Part shown: piece after piece, positions 6,485-15,109 of the stretch
How the letters are laid out: each line of letters starts with the position of its first letter
Numbering within the stretch: the stretch's first letter is position 1
NCBI RefSeq assembly: GCF_000733295.1
Contig: NZ_JPMI01000130.1
Location: 1-38,766, forward strand
Direction: 5' to 3'
Source of the DNA: Archangium violaceum Cb vi76
GTDB taxonomy: Bacteria > Myxococcota > Myxococcia > Myxococcales > Myxococcaceae
DNA: 38,766 nucleotides
Made by a program: the position numbers and the translations under genes
The notes under the pieces: model-generated
Database searches by the model: none
Told to the model about the DNA's origin: nothing
The model's input: only the letters and a program-made list of their open reading frames with translations

Positions 6485-7819
6485 ATGGACCGTACGGGCA
6501 GTGCAGACCTTCCCCTTCATTCGGGCCGCGTGCCGGACTGGCTCGCCGAGCGCATGGCCCGCATGAGCCGCGTCCTCGTGGAGGCGCTCGTGCTCCACTA
6601 CGGCCGCCACGAAGTGCTTCGCCGGCTCGCCCACCCCTTCTGGTTCCAGTCCCTCGGCGCCGTCATGGGCATGGACTGGCACTCCTCGGGCGTCACCACC
6701 ACCGTGCTCGGCGCCCTCAAGCGCGGCCTCACCCCCGGTGGCCGGCAGCTCGGCCTCTACGTCGTCGGCGGCAAGGGACTCCAGGCGCGCCGCACCCCCG
6801 ACGAGCTGCGCATCATCGGCGACCGGGTGGGCATCGACGCCGAGGCGTTGATCCGCGTCAGCCGTCTGGCCGCCAAGGTGGACAGCGCCGCCGTGCAGGA
6901 CGGCTTCGAGTTGTATGCCCACAGCCTCATCCTCTCGGACGACAACGCGTGGGCCGTGGTGCAGCAGGGGATGAACGCCGACGCCCGCCAGGCCCGGCGC
7001 TACCACTGGCTCTCCGAGGGCCTGGGCAGCTTCGTGGACTCGCCCCACGCCGCCATCGAGGGACCCAACCAGGGCGTCATCCTCAACCTCACCGACAAAC
7101 GCGCCTCGCGGGCCCGCGCCGCGCAGGTGGAGCTCGTCTCCCTGGGGCCCGACGTGGTGCTGGGCGCCCTGCGCAAGCTGCGTCCCCAGCCCACGCCCGA
7201 GCCCGTGCCCTTCACCCCGCCACTGCCCCACCTTCAAATGCCCGTGCACGAGGAGGTGACGCGCGATGACGTGATGCTGCGCCGGCTCCACGGCACGCTG
7301 GCGGCCGCGGCGGAGCAGGGCCCTCGTGACTTCGCCGAGCTGCTCCTCACCCCCCATGTGGGCGCGCGGACCGTGGCGGCGCTGGCCAGCGTGGCCGAGG
7401 TCCTTCACGGCACGCCCTCGCGCTTCACGGATCCAGCGCGCTTCGCCTTCGCCCAGGGTGGCAAGGACCGGCAGCCCTTCCCGGTGCGGCTGGATGTCTA
7501 TGACGAGACGCTGCGCGTGCTGCGCTCGGCGGTGGACGCGGCGAGGCTCGGCAACGACGAGCGGCTCCAGGCCATCCGCGAGCTGGACCGGCAGGCGCGG
7601 CGGCTCGAGTCCGTGGTCTCCGCCGCTGCCTCGGGGGCCTCCTTCGAGGCGCTCGTCCAGGAGGGGTGGAAGGACGTCACCGAGTTGTTACCCACCGACG
7701 CGCCCCCGCGCCGACCCACGGGACGACCTGGCTGGGGGCGCCGTGTGGCCCGGAAACAGCTGGAATTGCCCGGCATGGACGAGGAGACGAAGGACGGCTC
7801 CTCCCGACAGCCAGGGTAA
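6485..7819 (+). CDS. DUF763 domain protein
   Basis: This 444-residue protein matches the DUF763 family by its characteristic N-terminus: RTGSADLPLHSGRVPDWL, then the invariant-looking WFQSLGAVMGMDWHSSG and GLYVVGGKG at about residues 56-100. DUF763 proteins occur in archaea and scattered bacteria; no biochemical function is established to my knowledge. The region to residue 310 is compact and shows DDNAWAVVQQGMN, SEGLGSFVDSPHAAIEG and YDETLRVLRSAVDAARL later on. The final 30 residues are basic and Pro-rich. No signal peptide or membrane segment is present, so it is expected in the cytoplasm. The ATG at 6485 has GGAG 5-6 bases upstream, buried in the 26-bp dyad. It appears monocistronic; a 78-base gap separates it from the next gene. 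Confidence 0.85.
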   Translation: MDRTGSADLPLHSGRVPDWLAERMARMSRVLVEALVLHYGRHEVLRRLAHPFWFQSLGAVMGMDWHSSGVTTTVLGALKRGLTPGGRQLGLYVVGGKGLQARRTPDELRIIGDRVGIDAEALIRVSRLAAKVDSAAVQDGFELYAHSLILSDDNAWAVVQQGMNADARQARRYHWLSEGLGSFVDSPHAAIEGPNQGVILNLTDKRASRARAAQVELVSLGPDVVLGALRKLRPQPTPEPVPFTPPLPHLQMPVHEEVTRDDVMLRRLHGTLAAAAEQGPRDFAELLLTPHVGARTVAALASVAEVLHGTPSRFTDPARFAFAQGGKDRQPFPVRLDVYDETLRVLRSAVDAARLGNDERLQAIRELDRQARRLESVVSAAASGASFEALVQEGWKDVTELLPTDAPPRRPTGRPGWGRRVARKQLELPGMDEETKDGSSRQPG

Positions 7820-7897
7820 CGCTCATCCTCCCTATCAGGGAGTCCCGCTCGGGAATGATTGTGGCGGGAGCGATGCGAGTGCTATCGCCGTGGCATC

Positions 7898-8512
7898 ATG
7901 AGGCGAGTTTCGTGGTGCGGGTGGCTGCTCGGGTGGGTCCTTCTGCAGGCGTGCGCGGGGACCCATGCCGCTTCCGCGTACGAGAGCGTGGGGAGCGGGG
8001 AGCAGCAGGTGCTGGCCCTGGGCCCCCGCTTCCGCCTTCCGCGCGCCGCGAAGCCGCCCGCGCCCGGCAAGCCACCCGTGGCGCCGAAGGCCGAGCCTCC
8101 CCCCGCGCCGACACCCGCGTCTCCCGCCTCCTCCGCCGCGAAGCCGACCGCCACCCAGCAGACACCGGCCCCGCGGAAGCCCGCGGCCGTTCATCCCACG
8201 GCCCGGGGTTTGCTGGACCCGAAGCTGGCGCGCTCGCTCTTCGACCAGGGCATGGCGGAGGCCAGGAAGCGCTTCCCCCACCTCCACGGAAAGCCGAAGC
8301 AGAAACACCATGTCCACCCCAAGTACCTGGGTGGTACGGAGGACGGCCCAACAGTGGAGCTGGACCCGGCCTACCACCAGCTCGTCACCAGCGCCTTCCG
8401 GCAAGAAGTCAGATACGGGCAGGGCGTCCTGCCAGAGCTTGGGGAACTGCAGGACATCATGCGGAGGGTTTATTCCCGCTATCCTTTGCCGGGCATCCAC
8501 TTCCAACCATGA
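7898..8512 (+). CDS. Module A: lipoprotein with C-terminal His-rich (HNH/HH-type) nuclease-like domain
   Basis: A 204-residue predicted lipoprotein. The n-region MRRVSWCGW is followed by LLGWVLLQAC, giving a lipobox with Cys19. Residues 30-105 are a Pro/Ala/Lys-rich linker of low complexity. The compact C-terminal domain (105-204) carries KHHVHPKYLGG (His137, His138, His140), then TVELDPAYHQLVTSAF with His160, and ends YPLPGIHFQP. A paired-His strand, a GG turn and a downstream YHQ helix are typical of small HNH/ENDO VII-type toxin nucleases. This is a motif reading only. ATG 7898 is preferred over the upstream ATG 7859 because it begins the signal peptide. Its TGA overlaps the next ATG. The layout (signal, spacer, toxin tip, coupled partner) suggests a polymorphic lipoprotein toxin; activity is inferred. 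Confidence 0.8.
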   Translation: MRRVSWCGWLLGWVLLQACAGTHAASAYESVGSGEQQVLALGPRFRLPRAAKPPAPGKPPVAPKAEPPPAPTPASPASSAAKPTATQQTPAPRKPAAVHPTARGLLDPKLARSLFDQGMAEARKRFPHLHGKPKQKHHVHPKYLGGTEDGPTVELDPAYHQLVTSAFRQEVRYGQGVLPELGELQDIMRRVYSRYPLPGIHFQP

Positions 8513-9345
8513 GAGAGATACTCGAGCTCAGGATGCCGGAGGAGGAGGCCAGACGCCATGTGCCTCCAGACGTGGGGGAGACGCTGCCGCTGGGACACGT
8601 GCGCCGCCTGTTGCTGGAGGTGAACCACCCACTGGTGGAGCAGCTGCGGGCCATCGAGTGGGAGTACCGCGCTCAGGGCACCACGCTCTTCAGCATGTGT
8701 GACGTGGAGCGCCACTACACCCCGCGCGAGCTGCGGGCCGCCGAGTACGTCATGGTGGGGTTCTGGCCCTTCTTCCGGCCCACGGGCGTGGAGTGTGGCA
8801 CCCGCTACGACGACTCCACGGCTTGTCCCCATTGTGGCTCCGGGGCCCGGCAGGCCAATGAGCTGCACCTGGAGTTGCGCCGCATCCCCAAGCGCCGCGA
8901 CCTCTCCATCACCATGGGAGGAGAGTACGTCATCACCTCCCGGCTCGCCGAGGTGCTTCGTCAGCACCGCATCACCGGCTATGAGCTGCGCCCCATCGTG
9001 AGCAGGGGCGGCAGGCCGGCCCCGGAGCATCACCAACTCATCATTCCCTCGGCCTCGGCCGAGGTCGTACCTCCCACCCACGTGGGAGGGAGCTATCTCT
9101 ACCCGGAGCCCGACCCGAGCCGCTGTCCCGAGGGCCACGTTCTCGGGCTCCGGTTGCTCTCGTCCTTGTATGTCCCGCGGGACAGCCTGGGGAAACAGGA
9201 CTGGGTGTTTACCCGCCAGAAGTTCGGCAGGCGGGGGGGGCTCTTTCATCCCCTCCCGAGGATGATCGTCACCCAGCGGCTCTACCGGCTGCTGGCGGAG
9301 CAGAAGGTCCGTCACCTCCATGCCGAGGTCGTCCACCTCGTCTGA
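8509..9345 (+). CDS. Module A partner: zinc-ribbon-like protein, candidate immunity protein
   Basis: A 278-residue cytoplasmic protein whose ATG overlaps the stop of the lipoprotein gene (ATGA at 8509-8512). The N-terminal 60 residues include LPLGHVRRLLLEVNHPLVEQL. A zinc-site candidate follows as ECGTRYDDSTACPHCGSG with Cys96, Cys106 and Cys109, and a further Cys in SRCPEGHVLG could complete it. The middle reads DLSITMGGEYVITSRLAEVL, then HRITGYELRPI, a segment reminiscent of myxobacterial 'double-CXXCG motif' proteins that sit beside lipoproteins. Those similarities are from memory and partial. The tight coupling and lack of signal peptide fit a cytoplasmic antidote to the upstream nuclease, which is inference. 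No catalytic motif is recognised. Confidence 0.8.
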   Translation: MREILELRMPEEEARRHVPPDVGETLPLGHVRRLLLEVNHPLVEQLRAIEWEYRAQGTTLFSMCDVERHYTPRELRAAEYVMVGFWPFFRPTGVECGTRYDDSTACPHCGSGARQANELHLELRRIPKRRDLSITMGGEYVITSRLAEVLRQHRITGYELRPIVSRGGRPAPEHHQLIIPSASAEVVPPTHVGGSYLYPEPDPSRCPEGHVLGLRLLSSLYVPRDSLGKQDWVFTRQKFGRRGGLFHPLPRMIVTQRLYRLLAEQKVRHLHAEVVHLV

Positions 9346-9433
9346 GAAGCACGGGCGGACCCATCCTCCCGGCCTGGACGAGGACACCCCGGGTGTTTCT
9401 TCCCGACACTCGAAGTCAAGCGCGCGCCCGACG

Positions 9434-9454
9434 CTCGCTCCGTCGGAGAGCGAG
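9434..9454. terminator. Possible hairpin downstream of module A
   Basis: A perfect 7-bp inverted repeat, CTCGCTC, 7-base loop, GAGCGAG, lies about 90 bases past the module A stop, within the 250-base gap before the first tandem kinase. It lacks a T-run, so it is at best a weak or Rho-assisted terminator. The rest of the gap shows nothing else recognisable. Confidence 0.3.
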
Positions 9455-9595
9455 GGGCCGAGCCAGAGCGGGGACGCGTACGGTGGCGGACAACTGTTGG
9501 GTTCCAGGGCGGGATGGAGCGGCGGGAGGGAGGGGGCATGGCGGTAATCTGTCCGGTGGCGCCTGCCCCCCCCAGGCGAGTAGGGAGCCCTCATC

Positions 9596-12121
9596 GTGCC
9601 GAGCAGCAGCAACTCCGCCCCGCGACGGGGAACGCAGAACAAGCGGGCTTCTCCTCCCCGGTTGGATGGACGGGTGCTGGTGGTCGACGACACGGAGGCC
9701 AAGCGCTACCTCATCTCCCAGACGTTGCGCATGGCGGGCATGGAGGTGGTGGAGGCGTCCAACGGCAGGATGGCCCTGGCCGCGGCCCTGTCCGGTCCGG
9801 ACGTGGTGGTGTTGGACGTGCGCCTGCCGGACATGAGTGGCTTCGAGGTGTGCCGCCGCCTCAAGGAGGACCCCGCCACCTCCGCCATTCCCATCCTCTA
9901 TATCTCCGCCCTGCTGCAGGACGCGGAGCTGGAGGAGCGGCTCTTCGAGGACGGCGCGGACGGCTACATCCCCCAGCCCATCGAGTCGCGGCACCTGGTG
10001 GCGCAGACGTGGGCCCTCGTCCGCATGCGCCGGGCGGAGCAGGCCCGCCAGCGCGAGCGCGAGGAGGCTCAGGCCGAGCAGGCCCGTCTGCGGCGAGAGC
10101 TGGAGCGCACCCAGTCCCGCGCGCGCCGGCTCACCGAGTCCGGCCTCGTGGGCATCATCTATTGGGACCTGGACGGCTCCGTCCTCGAGGCCAATGAGCT
10201 CTTCCTGGAGATGGTGGGCTACACGCGCGAGGACCTGGCGCGGGGTCTCATCGACTGGCGGAAGATGACGCCGCCGGAGTGGGAGGCGCCGGATGCGTGG
10301 GGCATCGAGAAGCTGCGCGCCCAGGGCTTCAGCGGGCTGTACGAGAAGCAATTCGTGCGCAAGGACGGCTCGCGGCTGGACGTGATGCTGGGGTCGGCCT
10401 CCTTCGACGGCGAGCCCCACCGCGGCGTGACGATGGTGGTGGACCTCTCCGAGCGCCGCGAGGCCGAGCGCCAGCTCAATCACCTCATGGTGGAGCTGGG
10501 GCAGAGCGAGGCCCGGCTGCGGCTGGCGCTCGACTCGGCCGAGCTCGGCGCGTGGAGCTACGACCTGGCCACCGGCCAGCACCAGTGGGACGCGCGCGCC
10601 AAGGAGCTGTTCGGCCTGCCGCTGGAAGCGCCGGTGGACATGGAGGTGTGGCGGGCGGCGACGCACCCGGAGGACCGGGACGAGGTGGAGGCGGGCGTCC
10701 GGCGCGCGTTGGCCGGGGAGGGCGGGGGCGCGTTCTCGGCCGAGTACCGGACGGTGGGCCCGCGGGACGGGGTGTTGCGGTGGATTGCCTCGCGGGGCCG
10801 GGTGCTCTTCGGCGCGGACGGGCGGGTCACGAGCCTGTCGGGCACCTACCTGGACATCACCGAGCGCAAGCTGAACGAGCAGCGCGCCACGGAGCTCCAG
10901 GCCACCACCGCCGCCTTCGCGCACGCGCTCACCCCCGAGGAGGTGGGCGCCGCGCTGGTGGAGCACGGGCTGAAGTCGGTGGACGCCTACGCGGGAGCCC
11001 TCTGCCTGGTGGATGGCGAGTGGTTGCGCACGTTCCGCTCTTTCGGCTACCCGGCCCACATGGTCCGGGAGGTGGGGGTCCTCCCGCTCCGCGTGCGCAC
11101 CCCCTTCTCCGCGGCCATCCACGAGGGGCGCTCCGTGGCGGTGCAGGCCACCGGGTCCCTGGCAGGGGAGTGGCCCGAGTTCGCCGGGATGGTGCGGGGC
11201 AGCCGCAGCCGCACCTGGCTGGGTGTGCCCATGAAGGTGGGGGCGCGGGTGGTGGGGGTCCTGACGTTGAGCTTCGCCTTGCTGCGCCGTTTCAGTGAGC
11301 GGGACCTGGCATACCTGGAGTCGCTCTGCGGGCTGTGCGCCCAGGCGCTGGAGCGCGCCCGGCTCTACGAGGAGGAGCGGCGGGCGAAGGACGAGGCCCG
11401 GCAGCGCTCCGAGCAGGAGCAGCAGTACCTGGGCGTGGTGAGCCATGACTTGCGCAACCCCCTGGCCTCCATCTCGCTGGGCGCGCGCACGCTGCAACGC
11501 CTGGAGCGGCCGGCTCCGGAGACGGTGCTGCGCACGGCCGGCCGCATCGCGAACAGCGCGGACACCATGGGGCGCATGGTGTCGGATCTGCTGGACTTCA
11601 CGCGCGGGCGGCTGGGAGGCGGCCTGCCCATGGAGCGCACGCGCAACGACCTGGTGCTGCTGTGCCAGGAGGTCATCGAGGAGTTCGCGGTGACGCACCC
11701 GGAGCGGCACATCCTCCTGGAGGGAGACGCGCGCTGCGAGGGGTGGTGGGACGGCGAGCGCATGCGCCAGGTGCTCTCCAACCTGTTGTCCAACGCGCTG
11801 AGGCACTCGCGGCCGGGGACGCCGGTGTCCGTGCGGGCGAGCGGGTTGGAGGGCGAGGTGGAGCTGGCGGTGTCCAACGAGGGCGAGCCGATTCCGGCCG
11901 AGCTGCTGCCGGTGCTCTTCGAGCCGTTCCGCCGGGGCCTGTCGGGGTTCCGTCCGGCGGGAAGCCTGGGGCTGGGACTCTTCATCGTGAGCCAGGTGGT
12001 GGCGAGCCACGGTGGCCGGGTGGAGGTGGGCACCGGGGTGGAGGGCACCACCTTCCGTGTGCGCGTACCCCGGGGCAACCTGCCCGGAGGGCGGAGCGTC
12101 TCGGGAGCGGTGGATGCGTGA
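9596..12121 (+). CDS. Hybrid response-regulator/PAS/GAF histidine kinase (tandem copy 1)
   Basis: An 841-residue soluble signalling protein. An N-terminal receiver (about 24-140) has acidic Asp31/Asp32 and phospho-acceptor Asp74 (VVLDVRLPDMSG), but the conserved receiver Lys is Gln127 (GYIPQP). A coiled coil (143-180) leads to PAS domain 1 (about 180-290), PAS domain 2 (304-425, ending DITERK), a GAF domain (about 435-590), HisKA with His617 (VVSHDLRNPL), and an HATPase domain (N box LLSNALRH; G1 replaced by SNEGEPIP; G2 GSLGLGLFIV). No transmembrane segment is present. The GTG start at 9596 follows AGGGAG at 9582-9587, and the second copy has a matching upstream sequence and start. It probably integrates a phosphorelay input with cytoplasmic ligands. 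The ligand and the downstream regulator are unknown. Confidence 0.9.
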   Translation: MPSSSNSAPRRGTQNKRASPPRLDGRVLVVDDTEAKRYLISQTLRMAGMEVVEASNGRMALAAALSGPDVVVLDVRLPDMSGFEVCRRLKEDPATSAIPILYISALLQDAELEERLFEDGADGYIPQPIESRHLVAQTWALVRMRRAEQARQREREEAQAEQARLRRELERTQSRARRLTESGLVGIIYWDLDGSVLEANELFLEMVGYTREDLARGLIDWRKMTPPEWEAPDAWGIEKLRAQGFSGLYEKQFVRKDGSRLDVMLGSASFDGEPHRGVTMVVDLSERREAERQLNHLMVELGQSEARLRLALDSAELGAWSYDLATGQHQWDARAKELFGLPLEAPVDMEVWRAATHPEDRDEVEAGVRRALAGEGGGAFSAEYRTVGPRDGVLRWIASRGRVLFGADGRVTSLSGTYLDITERKLNEQRATELQATTAAFAHALTPEEVGAALVEHGLKSVDAYAGALCLVDGEWLRTFRSFGYPAHMVREVGVLPLRVRTPFSAAIHEGRSVAVQATGSLAGEWPEFAGMVRGSRSRTWLGVPMKVGARVVGVLTLSFALLRRFSERDLAYLESLCGLCAQALERARLYEEERRAKDEARQRSEQEQQYLGVVSHDLRNPLASISLGARTLQRLERPAPETVLRTAGRIANSADTMGRMVSDLLDFTRGRLGGGLPMERTRNDLVLLCQEVIEEFAVTHPERHILLEGDARCEGWWDGERMRQVLSNLLSNALRHSRPGTPVSVRASGLEGEVELAVSNEGEPIPAELLPVLFEPFRRGLSGFRPAGSLGLGLFIVSQVVASHGGRVEVGTGVEGTTFRVRVPRGNLPGGRSVSGAVDA

Positions 12122-12227
12122 GCTGGCGGACAGCCGGCGCCCCTCTTCCTGAGCGCGGGACGGGCCATTCGTGGCAGACATGCGGGACACCCGTTCCCCC
12201 CAGCGGGTGAGCAGGGAGTTCCTCATC

Positions 12228-15086
12228 GTGTCGAGTAGCGGTCCCTCCGCCTCCTCTCCGCGGCCGGAGTCGCGGGAGACGGCTTCCCCCTTCCGGATGG
12301 AGGGGCGGGTGCTGGTGGTGGATGATACGGAAGCCAAGCGGTACTTCATCGTCAAGACGCTGCGCCGCGCGGGCATGGAGGTGTTGGAGGCGGCCAGCGG
12401 GCAGGAGGCGCTCACCGCGGCGGCGCTCAAACCGGACGTGGTGGTGTTGGACGTGCGCCTGCCGGACATGAGCGGCTTCGAGGTGTGCCGCCGCCTCAAG
12501 GAGGACCCCTCCACCTCCGCGCTCGCCATCCTCTATGTCTCCTCCATGCTGCGCGACGAGGAGCTGGAGGCGCGGCTCTTCGAGGACGGCGCGGACGGCT
12601 ACATTCCCCAGCCCCTCGAGCCCCGGCACCTGGTGGCGCAGACGTGGGCCCTCGTCCGCATGCGCCGGGCGGAGCAGGCCCGCCAGCGCGAGCACGAGGA
12701 GGCCCAGGCCGAGCAGGCCCGCCTGCAGCGGGAGTTGGAGCGCTCCCAGGCCCGCGCGCGCCGGCTCTCCGAGTCCGGCGTGGTGGGCACCTTCTACTGG
12801 GATCTGGACGGCTCCATCCTCGACGCCAACGACACCTTCCTGGAGATGGTGGGCTACACGCGCGAGGAGCTGGAGCGGGGCCTGCTCGACTGGCGGAAGA
12901 TGACGCCGCCGGAGTGGCGGGAGCAGGACCAGCGCAACGTCCGGACGGTGCTCGAGCACGGCGTGTCCGGGTTGATGGAGAAGCAGTACCTGCGCAAGGA
13001 CGGCACACGGGTGGATGTGATTCGCGGGGCCGCGGCCTTCGAGAGCGAGCCCCACCGGGGCGTGGGGGTGGTGGTGGACATCTCCGCGCGCCGCGAGGCC
13101 GAGCGCCGGCTGGCCCTGCTCATGGCGGAGCTGGAGTCCAAGGAGCGGCTGCTCCACGCGGTGCTCCAGCAGATGCCCACCGGCATCTTCATCACCGAGG
13201 CCTCCACGGGGCGCACGCTGCTGACGAACGAGCGGATGGCCACCCTGCTCGGCGGCACCCCGAGGCCGAACCTCGAGGGGATGCGCCCGCACCTCATGGA
13301 GTACCCGGACGGCAGGCCCTGTCCGCGCGAGGAGTTGCCGCTGCTCCGCGCCATCCGCGAGGGCCGGGAGGTGATGGAGGAGCTCGTCGTGCGGCGCGAG
13401 GACGGCTCGACCCGGTTCAGCTGGACGTGTGCCTCGCCGGTGCGGGATGCGCGGGGGGAGATCGTCGCGGGCGTGCTGACGATGGAGGACATCACCGAGC
13501 GCAAGGCCACCCAGGAGTCCCTGCGGCTGAGCGAGGAGCGGCTGCGTCTGGCGATGGACTCGGCGGCGCTCGGAGTGTGGAGCTACGACCCGGCCAGGGA
13601 CGTGCTGGAGTGGGACGAGCGGACGCGGGAGCTGTTCGGCCTGGCCCCCGGTGCGCCCGTGGACCTGCGCGTGTGGCTGGAGCACGTGCATCCGGACGAT
13701 CGGGAGCGGATGGAGGCCATGGTCCGGCGGGGCTTCGCCGGCGCGGACGGCGGCGTGGGCGATTTCGAGTACCGGGCCATGGGCGGGGAAGGCGTGCTGC
13801 GGTGGCTGTCGGGACGGGGCCGGGTGCACATGGGCACGGACGGGAAGGTCCGGCACATGGGCACCGTGCTGGACATCACCGAGCGCAAGCTGGCCGAGCA
13901 GCATGCCGAGGCGTTGCTGGCGACGACGGCCACCTTCTCGCACGCGCTCACGCCCCAGCAGGTGGCGGACGCGCTGGTGGCGCATGGGCTGAAGTCCCTG
14001 GACGCCTGCTCGGGCTCCGTCACGAGGCGGGTGGACGAGGCGCTGGTGGTGCTCGGGGCCGTCGGGTACCCGGAGGCGGCGTTGCGCGAGTTCAACACCC
14101 TGCCGCTCACCCGGCACATGCCCATCACGCAGGTGGCGCGCACGGGGGATTCGGTGTGGATCGAATCGTTCGAGGTGCTCGAGCGGGACTTTCCGGACAT
14201 GGCCCGGTGGGTGCGGGACAGCCACAGCCGGAGCCGCGCCTGGGGCTCGCTGCCGCTGATGAGCGGGGGGCGGGTGCTGGGGGTGCTGGGGTTGAGCTTC
14301 CCCACGCCGAGGCGCTTCGGCGCGCGGGAGAAGGCGCACCTGGAGTCGCTCTGCCGGCTGGGCGCGAAGGCGCTGGAGCGGGCCCTCGTCTACGAGGAGG
14401 CGCGGCACCGGTCCGAGCAGGAGCAGCAATTCCTCGGCGTGGTGAGCCACGATTTGCGCAATCCCTTGCAGGCCATCTCGTTGGGGGCGCGCACGCTGCA
14501 GCGGATGGAGCGGCCGACGCCCGAGGCGCTGCTCCGGATGACGGGGCGCATCGCGAACAGCGCGGACACCATGGGGCGGATGATCTCCGACCTGCTGGAC
14601 TTCACGCGCGGGCGGCTGGGCGGAGGCATTCCGCTGGAGCGCACGCACAACGACCTGGTGCGGCTGTGCCGGGAGGTCATCGACGAGTTCTCGGTGACGC
14701 ACCCGAGCAGCGACATCCGTTTGGAGGGGGACGCGCTGTGCGAGGGGTGGTGGGACGGGCCGCGCCTGCGCCAGGTGCTCTCCAACCTGCTGTCCAACGC
14801 GCTGAGGCACGCGCGCCCGGGGCGCGAGGTGGTGGTGCGGGTGCACGGGCCGGACGGCGAGGTGGAGCTGGCGGTGTCCAACGAGGGCGAGCCGATTCCG
14901 GCGGAGCTGTTGCCGGTGCTCTTCGAGCCGTTCCGCCGGGGGATTTCGAAGTTCCGCCCGGCGGGCAGCCTGGGGCTGGGGCTCTTCATCGTGCACCAGG
15001 TGGTGACGGCCCACGGCGGCCGGATGGAGGTGGGCTCGGCCGAGGGCGTCACTTCCTTCAAGGTGCGGATGCCGCGCGAGGCGTAG
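12228..15086 (+). CDS. Hybrid response-regulator/PAS/GAF histidine kinase (tandem copy 2)
   Basis: A 952-residue paralog of the preceding gene, 106 bases downstream. Domains in order: receiver (about 25-140; Asp32/Asp33, Asp75, Gln128 where Lys is expected), coiled coil (145-180), PAS 1 (180-290), an additional PAS (about 303-427, LLHAVLQQMPTGIFITEAS to MEDITERK) missing from copy 1, PAS 3 (434-555), GAF (565-720), HisKA with His741 (VVSHDLRNPL), and HATPase with the same altered G1 (SNEGEPIP) and intact G2. GTG 12228 is chosen because CAGGGAG lies about 10 bases upstream and the leader matches copy 1; an in-frame ATG at 12171 is possible but has no such support. The two proteins are close enough in the receiver, kinase and ATPase parts to be a recent tandem duplication. 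It likely acts in the cytoplasm. Confidence 0.9.
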   Translation: MSSSGPSASSPRPESRETASPFRMEGRVLVVDDTEAKRYFIVKTLRRAGMEVLEAASGQEALTAAALKPDVVVLDVRLPDMSGFEVCRRLKEDPSTSALAILYVSSMLRDEELEARLFEDGADGYIPQPLEPRHLVAQTWALVRMRRAEQARQREHEEAQAEQARLQRELERSQARARRLSESGVVGTFYWDLDGSILDANDTFLEMVGYTREELERGLLDWRKMTPPEWREQDQRNVRTVLEHGVSGLMEKQYLRKDGTRVDVIRGAAAFESEPHRGVGVVVDISARREAERRLALLMAELESKERLLHAVLQQMPTGIFITEASTGRTLLTNERMATLLGGTPRPNLEGMRPHLMEYPDGRPCPREELPLLRAIREGREVMEELVVRREDGSTRFSWTCASPVRDARGEIVAGVLTMEDITERKATQESLRLSEERLRLAMDSAALGVWSYDPARDVLEWDERTRELFGLAPGAPVDLRVWLEHVHPDDRERMEAMVRRGFAGADGGVGDFEYRAMGGEGVLRWLSGRGRVHMGTDGKVRHMGTVLDITERKLAEQHAEALLATTATFSHALTPQQVADALVAHGLKSLDACSGSVTRRVDEALVVLGAVGYPEAALREFNTLPLTRHMPITQVARTGDSVWIESFEVLERDFPDMARWVRDSHSRSRAWGSLPLMSGGRVLGVLGLSFPTPRRFGAREKAHLESLCRLGAKALERALVYEEARHRSEQEQQFLGVVSHDLRNPLQAISLGARTLQRMERPTPEALLRMTGRIANSADTMGRMISDLLDFTRGRLGGGIPLERTHNDLVRLCREVIDEFSVTHPSSDIRLEGDALCEGWWDGPRLRQVLSNLLSNALRHARPGREVVVRVHGPDGEVELAVSNEGEPIPAELLPVLFEPFRRGISKFRPAGSLGLGLFIVHQVVTAHGGRMEVGSAEGVTSFKVRMPREA

Positions 15087-15109
15087 GCGCGGCACCCGGC
15101 CGGCGCGCG

